DNA of 64,000 nucleotides from Liberibacter crescens BT-1. Its GTDB lineage: Bacteria; Pseudomonadota; Alphaproteobacteria; Rhizobiales; Rhizobiaceae. The notes beneath the pieces are model-generated. The model worked only from the letters and a program-made list of their open reading frames with translations, had not been told where the DNA came from and made no database searches. A program made the position numbers and the translations under genes. Below are positions 42,140 through 51,549 of this stretch, one piece after another. Position 1 is the first letter of the stretch; every line of letters begins with the position of its first letter. The stretch lies in contig NC_019907.1 of the NCBI RefSeq assembly GCF_000325745.1, positions 1,196,501 to 1,260,500 on the forward strand, in the 5' to 3' direction.

Positions 42140-42450
42140 AATGCCATCAAAAACAAATTCACTCTTTAAGTTTTATTAAAAAACATAACGCTACTAATGG
42201 TTACATATTTTTTTATATTATATTTTAGTGATTATCTTTAAAGAAAATCAAACAAAAGATGATAAAAAATCATATCTTTTCCTGCCCCGTTTTAGTCAAG
42301 AATTTGTATTATGCTGCTCCTTAACAAAATAAGAGGCCTCATTAAGTAATTTATGAACAACAGGAGTAATTAATGAATTAAAAAGTTGGATATGTCTAAA
42401 AGGCTATAAAAAACAACCAATAAAAAAACTATAATTTAGGTGCTATTTTT
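42140..42450. other. 311-base intergenic region
   Basis: Nothing recognised on either strand beyond short A/T runs. Confidence 0.5.
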
Positions 42451-42654
42451 ATGAAAAAACAAGTAATTGAATACGCAGGCACTCCCGTAGGGGTTCTTGT
42501 GCCAGAAAAAAATGCCTTAAAGTTTATTGCCATAAAATTAGATGTTCATGAGCTTGATAAAAAACTTTTTCGTACATCTGATGAACTTTATCATGAGATA
42601 AAAAAAATTATGTTCCTTCACAATAAGAAATCTAACTATCAAGAAAGAATTTAA
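42451..42654 (+). CDS. small conserved hypothetical protein, 67 residues
   Basis: Starts at ATG 42451 with TTAGGTG upstream. The sequence EYAGTPVGVLVPEKNALKFIAIKLDVHELDKKLF-type pattern (about residues 7-41) looks like the short rhizobial family of predicted soluble proteins with an N-terminal beta hairpin. No export signal. Function unknown. It is well supported as coding by its ribosome site and by amino-acid composition unlike random AT-rich translation. Confidence 0.65.
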   Translation: MKKQVIEYAGTPVGVLVPEKNALKFIAIKLDVHELDKKLFRTSDELYHEIKKIMFLHNKKSNYQERI

Positions 42655-42815
42655 TCTCTTTCAGAAATTCTATGATACTTTGATCATTTAAAACTCTCAG
42701 ATTTACCTATCAAATTAATCACGTTTAGTATATATGTAACTCTAATAATTATTTATAGATATAACTTATTTTTAAATATTAACAAGGATTAGATCATGGC
42801 TTATGTTAAAAAACC

Positions 42816-43613
42816 ATGTTTTTTTTAAAATCTTTTATCACAAAGAATGTCTATAGATTAACTATAGTTTTTTTGATAACAGGATGTGCTAACAATACAA
42901 CAAGATATCCCACAAGTTTATCCTCACAATCCTTAGAAAAGATGAACCATACGCAATTACTGCAGCTTGCTGAAACAATAGGAAGAAATTATGACCGTAA
43001 TCGCAAAAATAAGGATATAGGAATAAACTATGCCAATATACTAAGGATGATAGGCAGAGATGCTCAAGCTTTAGCTGTTATGCAACAAGTAGCGATACTT
43101 CATCCACAAGATAGAAGTGTTCTTGCTGCTTATGGGAAAGCTCAAGCAGATGCAGGACAATTAGAAGAAGCAATTACAACCATTGACCGAGCTCAGACTC
43201 CTGATAGACCTAACTGGGAATTAATGTCTGCAAAAGGTTCTATTTTAGACCAAATGGGCAAACATGATGAGGCACGTAAAAACTATCTAGACGCTTTGGA
43301 GATAGCTCCGAATGAACCATCAATTCTTTCTAATATGGCAATGTCTTATCTATTAACAGGGAATATAAAGATAGCTGAAGAAAAGTTACGTGCTGCAGCT
43401 TCCATGCCTGGAGCAGATAGCCGTGTAAGACAAAATCTAGCTTTTGTTTTGGGATTACAAGGCCGTATTGATGAAGCCTATAAAATTGCTCGTCAGGAAT
43501 TGTCTCCTGAAGATGCTGAGCACAATGTAAACTACCTCCGTTCCATGCTTTCTCAACAAAAATCTTGGGATAAAATAAAAGAAAGAGATAGCCGCAATGT
43601 TTTTAAAAGATGA
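42816..43613 (+). CDS. TadD-like TPR lipoprotein
   Basis: 265 residues as read from 42816: export helix with lipobox ITGC (about residue 24), then TPR repeats (about 60-215; for example AQALAVMQQVAILHPQDRSVLAAYG and DEARKNYLDALEIAPNEPSI, quoted here only as landmarks). It resembles TadD, the pilotin-like lipoprotein of Flp/Tad pili. The start is doubtful: an ATG at 42796 has a good AAGGA site 7 bases upstream, but its frame stops in eight T at 42819-42826. Nine T would join it to the lipoprotein frame and give a normal signal peptide. The incoming frame reads T TTT TTT there. Confidence 0.83.
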   Translation: MFFLKSFITKNVYRLTIVFLITGCANNTTRYPTSLSSQSLEKMNHTQLLQLAETIGRNYDRNRKNKDIGINYANILRMIGRDAQALAVMQQVAILHPQDRSVLAAYGKAQADAGQLEEAITTIDRAQTPDRPNWELMSAKGSILDQMGKHDEARKNYLDALEIAPNEPSILSNMAMSYLLTGNIKIAEEKLRAAASMPGADSRVRQNLAFVLGLQGRIDEAYKIARQELSPEDAEHNVNYLRSMLSQQKSWDKIKERDSRNVFKR

Positions 43614-43798
43614 TTTGATTATTATATAAATAACCCATTGTCTTTTATTCGATTTAACGGGCTTCGTAGAAAGTGCAAAAAATATATACTTATTATTTAA
43701 AGAGTTTTAGATGTCTTAAGAAAAATATTTGCACTTCAATAAACACCGAATAATCCACTAAAAGATGTATTATTATCTTAATTACTAAAGAAAAATTC

Positions 43799-44776
43799 AT
43801 GTCTCTTTCCAATCTTTCACCATTAGTAACTATATTCGGAGGCTCTGGATTTATAGGTCGACGAATAGTTCAGTCTCTTGCGCATCGAGGTTATAGAATC
43901 AAGGTAGTTGTACGCAAACCTCATCTAGCCGTTTTTTTAAAACCTCTCTGCCGTGTTGGCCAACTTTCCATTGTTCAAGGAAACGTTTGTCATGAAAATT
44001 CTGTCAGACAAGCTATTAAGGGTTCAAGCCATGTTATTAACTGCGTAGGCTTATTATTTGAAACGAGCTCTAATTCTTTTATTTCTGTACAAGAACATGG
44101 CGCCCATACTATAGCTAAAGCTGCTGCTTCTTTTGGCGTACCTTTAACTCATATTTCAGCTATAGGAGCTGATGCTAATTCAGAATCCAAATATGCTCGT
44201 TCTAAAGGTCGTGGAGAAAATTTAATTCTCTCTGCCAATTCCAATACAATTATTATACGCCCTTCTATTGTGTTTGGATCTGAGGATAAATTTTTTAATA
44301 AATTTGCGAATATGACCCGCTTTTTACCATTTATTCCATTAATTGATAATGGTCGCACTAAGTTACAGCCTGTATATGTAGGAGATGTCGCAGAAGTCAT
44401 TGCTTCTTCTGTTATAGGCAAACTTAATCCTGGTACAATTTATGAAATCGGTGGACCAGAAATCCTGACATTTCGTGAATGTATGGAGAAAATTTTTAAA
44501 GTGATCGGACGCAAGAAACCTTTCCTTTCTTTGTCTTTCCGCTCATCTGCACTAATCAGTACAATGATGTCATTGATTCCTATTAGGCCACCCTTAATAA
44601 CAAATGACCAAGTCAAATTACTAAAAAGAGATAATATAGTCTCTGAAATTGCAGAACTTGAAAAACGTACCCTTATAGGGATAGGTTTGACACCTACATT
44701 ATTGTCATCAGTATTACCGTCTTACTTACTCCGTTACCGTTATCAAGGACAATTTACTGAGGTCTCCGATTTCTAA
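43799..44776 (+). CDS. NDUFA9-like NAD(P)-binding protein (atypical SDR)
   Basis: 325 residues. Rossmann motif TIFGGSGFIGRRIV near the start, then NVINCVGLLFE, and HISAIGADANSESKYARSKGRGE with the SDR Tyr/Lys region displaced. This family is the bacterial counterpart of the complex I accessory subunit NDUFA9 and is common in Rhizobiales next to uppP, as here. Role in complex I assembly or quinone-related chemistry is inferred. Confidence 0.9.
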   Translation: MSLSNLSPLVTIFGGSGFIGRRIVQSLAHRGYRIKVVVRKPHLAVFLKPLCRVGQLSIVQGNVCHENSVRQAIKGSSHVINCVGLLFETSSNSFISVQEHGAHTIAKAAASFGVPLTHISAIGADANSESKYARSKGRGENLILSANSNTIIIRPSIVFGSEDKFFNKFANMTRFLPFIPLIDNGRTKLQPVYVGDVAEVIASSVIGKLNPGTIYEIGGPEILTFRECMEKIFKVIGRKKPFLSLSFRSSALISTMMSLIPIRPPLITNDQVKLLKRDNIVSEIAELEKRTLIGIGLTPTLLSSVLPSYLLRYRYQGQFTEVSDF

Positions 44777-44994
44777 TAAAACACTATCAAGATAATGATA
44801 TCGATTTTTTCAAATATTTTATAGAAATTAAAATTTTATTTTATTTTAATAATAATTTAGACAAATTTAACCTGATTTAATCAATTATACTTCAAATCAG
44901 TAACTCATATGAGTTTTATTGAATTAAAGAAGATTTAATCTTTTATCATTCTTCATCTATTACGATTTAATAATTAATTTGAAAAGGTTTTTAA

Positions 44995-45138
44995 ATGGGA
45001 AAGCCAATAACACTTTTTTTTCTATGCGCATTTATTATAATTGTTATTGGGTCTTTAACAGCTCCAAGTATTACAAAAAATAATATGACCAAATGTGCTC
45101 CTTCTTATGGAGTAGACCCATGCAAAAAACACTATTAA
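44995..45138 (+). CDS. small single-pass membrane protein, 47 residues
   Basis: ATG at 44995 with AAAAGG about 7 bases upstream; stop at 45136. The product has a basic start (MGKPITL), one hydrophobic helix (about residues 6-23), and a short extracytoplasmic tail with two Cys (KCAPSYGVDPCKKHY). The tail pattern with paired Cys suggests a small secreted or anchored protein. Not recognised as a named family. It ends 23 bases before the end of convergent uppP. Confidence 0.5.
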   Translation: MGKPITLFFLCAFIIIVIGSLTAPSITKNNMTKCAPSYGVDPCKKHY

Positions 45139-45160
45139 ATTTAAATGCATAAATGTCATT

Positions 45161-45961
45161 TCATATAGATAAGGCTATTAAAGATATTACACCAAATATT
45201 ATTCTCCACAAAGCGAATACCGTGTATCCTTTTTTAGAAACAAAATTCAAAAAAGATCGTACAACTAATAATCCCGATAGAAAAGCAGAGAAAAAACCTA
45301 TTACGATTAGCAGTCCACTATCATGCATAATTACAGAACGATTTTTGTAAAAATCTAATATACATGCCCCAAAAACTATTGGCATAGAAAGAAAAAAAGA
45401 AAATTCAGTTGCAGAGCGTTTATCTACACCCATTATTAACGCTCCTACTATAGTAGATCCTGAGCGAGAAACCCCAGGAAAAATTGAAAGACATTGAAAA
45501 ATACCTATTTTAAATGCTACTAAAAGAGGATAATTCATAGAATTCGTATATCGAGGTTTAAAATCTATACGATCAACAACAAGCAATATTATACCGCCAA
45601 TAATTAATGTCATACATATAAGGATTGGTTGTTCAAATAAAACAAACTTAATAAAATGATAAGACAAAAAGCCAATAACTGCTGCAGGTAAAGATGCAAC
45701 AAATATACAGGCTACAAAATGTCGTGCATATTCCTGAGAAGGAAAAGCTATAACTATTTTCAGAAGCTTGTGAAAATAAACAAACAATAAAGAACTAATT
45801 GCTCCTAATTGGATTAATATAGAAAAACTGTTCCCTGGTGATTTAAAGCCCAAGAAATGACCTATAAGCAATAAATGCGCTGAAGAAGAAACAGGAATAA
45901 ATTCTGTTACACCCTCAATAATTCCTAAAATAAGAGCATTAATTATAGAATATCCAGACAT
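45161..45961 (-). CDS. uppP: undecaprenyl-diphosphatase
   Basis: Regenerates undecaprenyl phosphate carrier for wall synthesis; also called BacA. 266 residues, about eight membrane helices. Family motifs: GIIEGVTEFIPVSSSAH (about residue 13) and SIFPGVSRSGSTI (about 155) with the catalytic Ser/Arg. A GAGGTAGA site immediately precedes the ATG. Convergent with the small membrane protein gene and NDUFA9-like gene. Confidence 0.96.
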   Translation of the reverse strand: MSGYSIINALILGIIEGVTEFIPVSSSAHLLLIGHFLGFKSPGNSFSILIQLGAISSLLFVYFHKLLKIVIAFPSQEYARHFVACIFVASLPAAVIGFLSYHFIKFVLFEQPILICMTLIIGGIILLVVDRIDFKPRYTNSMNYPLLVAFKIGIFQCLSIFPGVSRSGSTIVGALIMGVDKRSATEFSFFLSMPIVFGACILDFYKNRSVIMHDSGLLIVIGFFSAFLSGLLVVRSFLNFVSKKGYTVFALWRIIFGVISLIALSI

Positions 45962-46088
45962 TCTACCTCATAATTGTTGTTTCAAGAATGATATAATTAT
46001 CTTCTCTTGTATTTATCATAAATATTCAATATATATTTAATGTTCATTTATGACAATTCGATTAGCATACTTTTTTATCAGAGCATAG

Positions 46089-46781
46089 ATGCCAACCCTT
46101 TATCATCACATTATGTCATCCAGCTCACGTTTTATACGTCTTATTTTGAATGAATATGATTATGAAACTGAAATGATCGAAGAGTTCCCCTGGGAAAAAC
46201 GTCATGATTTTTTAGTTCTTAATCCAGCAGGGACATTACCAGTATATGTAGATGACAGCATGCGTGCTCTTTGTGGTGCAACAGTGATTTCTGAGTATAT
46301 TGATGAAACACAAGGTGTTCTTAAACGGAATCGTCGCTTATTAGCAGAAGATCCTTTTCAGCGGGCTGAAATCCGTAGATTAACAGAATGGTTTTTGCAA
46401 AAAATGGAAAACGATGTTACAAGACCATTGGTTCGTGAACGTGTTTATAAATTACAAATGACTCGTGATCAAGGCGGTGGTGCTCCTGATTCAAAGGTGT
46501 TGCGTACAGCTCGTAATAATATTCGTCAACATATGAAATATATTTCATGGTTATCTAGTTCACGTACATGGTTAGCTGGACTGCGCCTTAGCTATGCAGA
46601 TCTTGCTGCCGGAGCTTCTATTTCTGTTCTCGATTATCTTGGAGAAATTAATTGGCTTGACTCACCTGAATCTAAAGATTGGTACCAACGACTTAAATCT
46701 AGACCATCATTTCGCCCTTTACTTTCTGAACGTATCCGAGGATTGGCACCAGTCTCTCACTATACTGACCTTGATTTTTAA
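46089..46781 (+). CDS. glutathione S-transferase family protein
   Basis: 230 residues with N-terminal thioredoxin-like GST domain (LYHHIMSSSSRFIRLIL, then NPAGTLPVYVD with the cis-Pro, and CGATVISEYIDE) and an all-helical C-terminal domain. This branch is common downstream of uppP in rhizobia. The usual CPFC-type active site is replaced by Ser residues at about 10-13, pointing to a Ser-type GST. Substrate unknown. Confidence 0.9.
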   Translation: MPTLYHHIMSSSSRFIRLILNEYDYETEMIEEFPWEKRHDFLVLNPAGTLPVYVDDSMRALCGATVISEYIDETQGVLKRNRRLLAEDPFQRAEIRRLTEWFLQKMENDVTRPLVRERVYKLQMTRDQGGGAPDSKVLRTARNNIRQHMKYISWLSSSRTWLAGLRLSYADLAAGASISVLDYLGEINWLDSPESKDWYQRLKSRPSFRPLLSERIRGLAPVSHYTDLDF

Positions 46782-46888
46782 AAATACACTATGTTTATGA
46801 TTATCACCTTCAAGAATCAAAGCGATAAAACGTTTTCTTTTCGTAAAGATTATTTTTTAAAAATTATTTTCTTATGGAGATCTATATA

Positions 46889-47757
46889 ATGCACTTGATG
46901 ATCTTTGGAGCAGGTTATACAGGTCGTGCTATTGCTCAGCAAGCAATGCAAAATGGCATAAAAACATCAGTAACCTCACGATCAATTTTAAAGATAGAAG
47001 AGCTCCGATATATGGGCTTATCTGCTTTTTTATTCGACGGAAAAGAAATCCTTCCTACACTAAAGGAAACAATGCATTCTGTCACACACCTTGTACAAGC
47101 TATAGCTCCTAATGATACTGGAGATCCATTAATTCATTTAATAGATCAAGCACTTTTGTCATTTCTACCTAATTTAAGATGGATTGGCTATATTTCCACA
47201 ACAAGTGTTTACGGTAATCATGACGGAAGATGGGTTACCGAAAAAACTCCTGCACAACCGCTATCTTGTCAATCTAAAAAACGTCTGGGAATTGAAACTC
47301 AATGGCTTAGAATAGGCGAGATTCTAAAGGCTACAACAATAATTTTGAGACTTTCTGGTATTTATGGTCCTCAACGCAATGCTTTCATATCCTTAGAAAC
47401 AGGAACAGCAAAAAGATTGATAAAAAAAATCAAGTATTTAATCGAATACGAGTAGAAGATATTGCGCGCTCTGTTATTTTTCTGATTAAAAATAATATAA
47501 GCGGTATTATAAATATCACTGATGATGAACCTGCTCCACCACAAGACGTTATCACAACAGCATCTATCTTAATGAAAATACTCCCACCACCAGAACAACT
47601 ATTTGAAGAAGTCACTCTTTCTGGCATCACCAAATCTTTTTATGGAGAAAACAAACGTGTTTCAAATGCCAAGATTAAAAATCTTGGGTTTCATTTTCTT
47701 TATCCAAACTACCGTATGTCATTACAACAATTATGGGAAAGCAAGCAATGGAAATAA
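46889..47757 (+). pseudogene. SDR/NAD-dependent epimerase family protein, one-base frameshift
   Basis: The start at 46889 has GGAG 9 bases upstream. First part: Rossmann motif IFGAGYTGRAIAQQ, STTSVYGNHDG, and IILRLSGIYGPQRN. It stops at 47453-47455 after the frame passes eight A (47422-47429). In the -1 frame the protein continues NQVFNRIRVEDIARSVIFL and runs to 47757, giving about 290 residues as in homologues. Nine A would restore it; the incoming frame shows A AAA AAA. Rhizobial homologues follow the GST gene. Substrate unknown. Confidence 0.88.
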
Positions 47758-47940
47758 ATGAGCTTTTTATAGTATATACATAATAGGTTTTTTCATTTTA
47801 ATACTACATTAATACCAAGACAAAGAATGTTTTATAAGCGCATTCCTTTTATGGATTGGAATATGATATATAATAAACTTATTTTGTTCTAGAAACTTAT
47901 TCTCATTTCACTCTATAACGAAACAATAATTTTGAAGATA

Positions 47941-49254
47941 TTATTGAGGATTATCAAGACTAAAAAGTTCAGACTGTTCATCATAAGAGAATAATTCTGC
48001 ATAACGTCCCCAGGATACAGCTGTAGTGATAGTTTCATCTGCATATTCTTCAGACATATAATCTTCAAGTTCATTACGAAAACGTGCAGCAGGCGCTGTA
48101 TGTGATGGACGTTCATCCAGTACACGACGTATAAGACTAATCAATGGCACATAAGCTAAAAGATGTTCTGCAAAAAGCTTTTTTCGTGCGTCTGTTCCGA
48201 GATTAGCAAATTTTTTCCCTGCTTCTGTCAAGGTTATATCACCTTCTCTCAATTGAACCATTCCCAATAACTGCAATGATTCTCCAATATGGAAAAGCTC
48301 ATCCGCTTCAAGTTGTAAATTATTTGCTAGCTCTGGAAGAGCTGCATGACCATTATACGGAACAGAAATAATTGCTTCGATAAGACCCGAAAGTAGATTA
48401 GTTGATACATGTTTAAGTAACATACCTACACCTGCTCCCGGAATTCCTTCAAAACCTACAGAGCGTATTTCTTCTTTTTTAGTCATTCTAGAGTAAATTT
48501 TATCAACAAATTGTCGAAAAATCGGATCAAGACGATTCCGAGGATGAGGAAGAACAACATGAATTTCTTCTGCCACACGACCAGGATTTGATGAAAAAAC
48601 CAAAATACGATCACACATTAAAATAGCTTCTTCAATATTATGTGTTACCATTAAAATAGATTTGATTGGCAAACGACCTTCAATCCATAAATCAATAATA
48701 TCCGTACGAAGCGTCTCAGCAGTTAAAACATCAAGTGCTGAAAATGGTTCATCCATCAAGAGAAGTTTAGGAAATACAACTAAAGCTCGAGCGAACCCTA
48801 CACGCTGACGCATACCTCCCGAGAGTTCTTTCGGATATGCAGACTCGAATCCATCTAAACCGATAAGATCAATGACGGATAAAGCACGCTTACGACGTTC
48901 AGAACTATCAATCCCTTTAGCTTCTAAACCCAGTTCAACATTCTCTAAAACAGTTAACCATGGGAATAATGCAAATGATTGAAATACCATAGCAATATCA
49001 TCTGGAGGTTCTTTTATGACTTCTCCTTTAAAAATAACCTGTCCTGAAGATGGAGAAATTAATCCTGCAATAATACGCAGCAAGGTTGATTTTCCTGAAC
49101 CAGAACGACCTAATAATCCAATAATTTCTCCAGAACGAATATTGAGATTCACCTTATCCAGAACAAGAAGATTACCCCCACTTCCTTTAGGAAAACTGCA
49201 GCATAGTTCAGAAATATTTACAAGATGGCCAGCTTCAAACATTGCTTCTACCAT
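47941..49254 (-). CDS. NitT/TauT-type ABC transporter ATP-binding protein with C-terminal AAA-associated domain
   Basis: 437 residues: ATPase domain (about 10-250) with Walker A LLGRSGSGKST, signature LSGGMRQRVGFARA and Walker B LLLMDEPFSALD, then a C-terminal domain (about 300-430) of the AAA-associated type (LPELANNLQLEADELFHIGESLQLLGM). The start at 49254 has AAAGGTG 5 bases upstream. It is encoded downstream of the fused permease with a gap of about 35 bases. ATPase family is that of nitrate, sulfonate or taurine importers; the real substrate is unknown. Confidence 0.92.
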   Translation of the reverse strand: MVEAMFEAGHLVNISELCCSFPKGSGGNLLVLDKVNLNIRSGEIIGLLGRSGSGKSTLLRIIAGLISPSSGQVIFKGEVIKEPPDDIAMVFQSFALFPWLTVLENVELGLEAKGIDSSERRKRALSVIDLIGLDGFESAYPKELSGGMRQRVGFARALVVFPKLLLMDEPFSALDVLTAETLRTDIIDLWIEGRLPIKSILMVTHNIEEAILMCDRILVFSSNPGRVAEEIHVVLPHPRNRLDPIFRQFVDKIYSRMTKKEEIRSVGFEGIPGAGVGMLLKHVSTNLLSGLIEAIISVPYNGHAALPELANNLQLEADELFHIGESLQLLGMVQLREGDITLTEAGKKFANLGTDARKKLFAEHLLAYVPLISLIRRVLDERPSHTAPAARFRNELEDYMSEEYADETITTAVSWGRYAELFSYDEQSELFSLDNPQ

Positions 49255-49289
49255 AGAAACACCTTTTAAAATATACATAAAAAACTAAT

Positions 49290-51055
49290 TTAATCAAAAC
49301 GAAAATGACGCTCACTATATATATAGAGAGGTCTCCATAAAAAACGATTAAAAAGAAGAACAAAAAGACACATCACAACAATCCCAAGAACAGTTTCCGG
49401 AATATTCCCTTCCTCAGTTGCTTTGGCAATATATGCTCCCAGTCCTTTTGCACTGAGCTTCATATCTCCCCAACTTACTACTTCAGAAACAATACTGGCA
49501 TTCCAAGCCCCACCAAAAGCTGTAATGGCTCCAGTGATATAATAAGGGAAAATACCTGGAATAATAACATTTTTCCACCAACGCCATCCTTTAACATGAA
49601 AACTTTTTGCTACCTCTCTTAAATCATTTGGAAATGCACTGGCACCTGCAATAACATTAAAAAGAATATACCATTGAGTACCCAATATCATCAATGATGA
49701 TAGCCAAATATTAGGATTAAGTTTATAATAAACAATAAATGCAACGAAAGGTGGAAAAGCAATATTGGCCGGAAATGCTGCAAGAAATTGTGCTAATGGT
49801 TGAATTTTTGCAGAAATTTTTGGACGAAGGCCAATCCATGTTCCTATGGGAACCCAGATTAAAGTTGCAATAACTACAAGAAATGCTACTCTTAGCAGAG
49901 TAATCAAGCCAAGATTTATTGCATTTAAAACATCATTATACCTTAAAGTTGTATGAAGATATTCAAATGCTTTCCAAGATATATATAGTGCTATAAAAAA
50001 AACAAAAGAAATCCAAAGAATTCCCATAACACGATATATCTGCTGATTATATCGTGAAACCTTTAAAAATTCTGGAGAATGATAATAAACTTTATTCGGT
50101 AAAAAAGATATTTTTTGGAAAAAATCGCCAATCACAGAAAATATCTTTTCAAAACTATCAATAACAATACGCAATGCCTTAGTTCTGCGAAAAAGATCTA
50201 GTACCCAGGAATTAGGAGAAGACGCTGATACTGTTTGTTCAAAACGAAACTTATCTGCCCAAGCAACAATAGGTCGAAATAACAACTGATCATAAAAAAT
50301 AATTACTAACAACATTGTTAACAAAGCATACCCTACAGCTGGCAAATTCTGATCTTTAATTGCTAGACCAACATATGAACCAATCCCTGGAAGAGTTATT
50401 ACAGAATCATTGACTGTAATTGTTTCAGAAGCAACAACAAAAACCAACTTCCAGACATGGACATCATCGTATTCCAAACAAGCCCTGGCATACTAAAAGG
50501 AACATCAAGCTTCCAAAAGCGCTGCCAATTTGAAAGACGAAAACTGTGAGAAACTTCTTCTAAATCCTTTGGGATATTACAAAGTGATTGATAAAAACTA
50601 AACGTCATATTCCAAGTCTGACTAGTAAAAATTGCAAAAATGGCAGCCAATTCAGCGCCTAATACTCGACCTGGATACAAATTCATAAAGAAAATAACAG
50701 TAAATGTTAAAAAACCAAGAATTGGAACTGATTGCAAAATATCAAGAATAGGAATAAGGACTATTTTAGCATAACGATTCTTAGCAGCGAGAGTCGCGTA
50801 AATAAACGTAAAAAGTAAAGAAAAAATAACAGCAGCTAACATACGCAAAGTGGTACGCAATGCATATTCCGGTAAACGCCACCAATCAAGAGAAACAGGA
50901 GTAAGATCAACTAAAGTTTTTGGAAGTGTTGTCTCATGAATACCATAAACCAGTAGAATTATTCCTCCTATCACTAATCCAAGTGCCAATACATCAAAAA
51001 TATTTGGTATAAGACTACGATTTACAACCAAAGGAGAAGCATTGTATAAAGTCAT
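49290..51055 (-). pseudogene. fused double-permease of the NitT/TauT-type ABC importer, one-base frameshift
   Basis: Two binding-protein-dependent permease modules in one polypeptide, each with its own EAA-type loop: EVSHSFRLSNWQRFWKL in the first, EVAKSFHVKGWRWWKNV in the second. The frame from 51055 (GAGGA upstream) ends soon after GLVWNTMMSMSGSWF; the second frame resumes exactly there with FVVASETITVND. The break is five A on the plus strand at 50439-50443 (five T in the coding strand); six would restore a protein of about 588 residues. No solute-binding-protein gene is adjacent. Confidence 0.9.
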
Positions 51056-51549
51056 TGTATTATATCCTCAGGTGTTATCTTATATGATTGCCGTGATAGC
51101 CTCACATTTAATACAAAATTACTAATTGAGATAAAAATTTATAGCTAAAAAATAGCAAATTAAGCATATACCATAATTGATTCAAATAGAAATCTTCATA
51201 ATAAAGTGAGCGGGATAATAATATTTACATATTATTACAATTTTTAATTATTCTTTTCTAACGAATTTTAACTGTCTGTGAAATAAAAGTATTATAATTT
51301 TTCAATAAATTTCTCTTTATTTAAGATAAAAATTTAATACTGTAAATTAATCTTCAATTATATATTAACTTACGGGATTCAAATAGCTATTTTTAAAATT
51401 CTTAAAATACTCCAAAAATTTAAAATAAGAACAACGATATACTCAAATAAAAGAAATGCCATACAGACAATATTATTTCAATAATCATGCAATAAAAAAC
51501 CGGGCTTTAAGCCCGGTTTTAACACTCAACTTACAGTTAATTCAAATAT
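51056..51549. other. 494-base intergenic region upstream of the ABC permease
   Basis: AT-rich. Holds the presumptive promoter of the permease-ATPase operon (minus strand) and, at its far end, the terminator of the outer-membrane protein gene (51494-51520). No gene seen. Confidence 0.55.
51494..51520 (-). terminator. Rho-independent terminator of the outer-membrane protein gene
   Basis: GC-rich perfect inverted repeat, AAAACCGGGCTT and AAGCCCGGTTTT separated by one base (effective loop 3-5 bases), followed on the minus strand by T residues. It lies 30-56 bases after the stop of the minus-strand barrel gene. On the plus strand only four T follow, so weak activity there is possible. It is by far the most GC-rich hairpin in the surrounding intergenic DNA. 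Confidence 0.9.
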
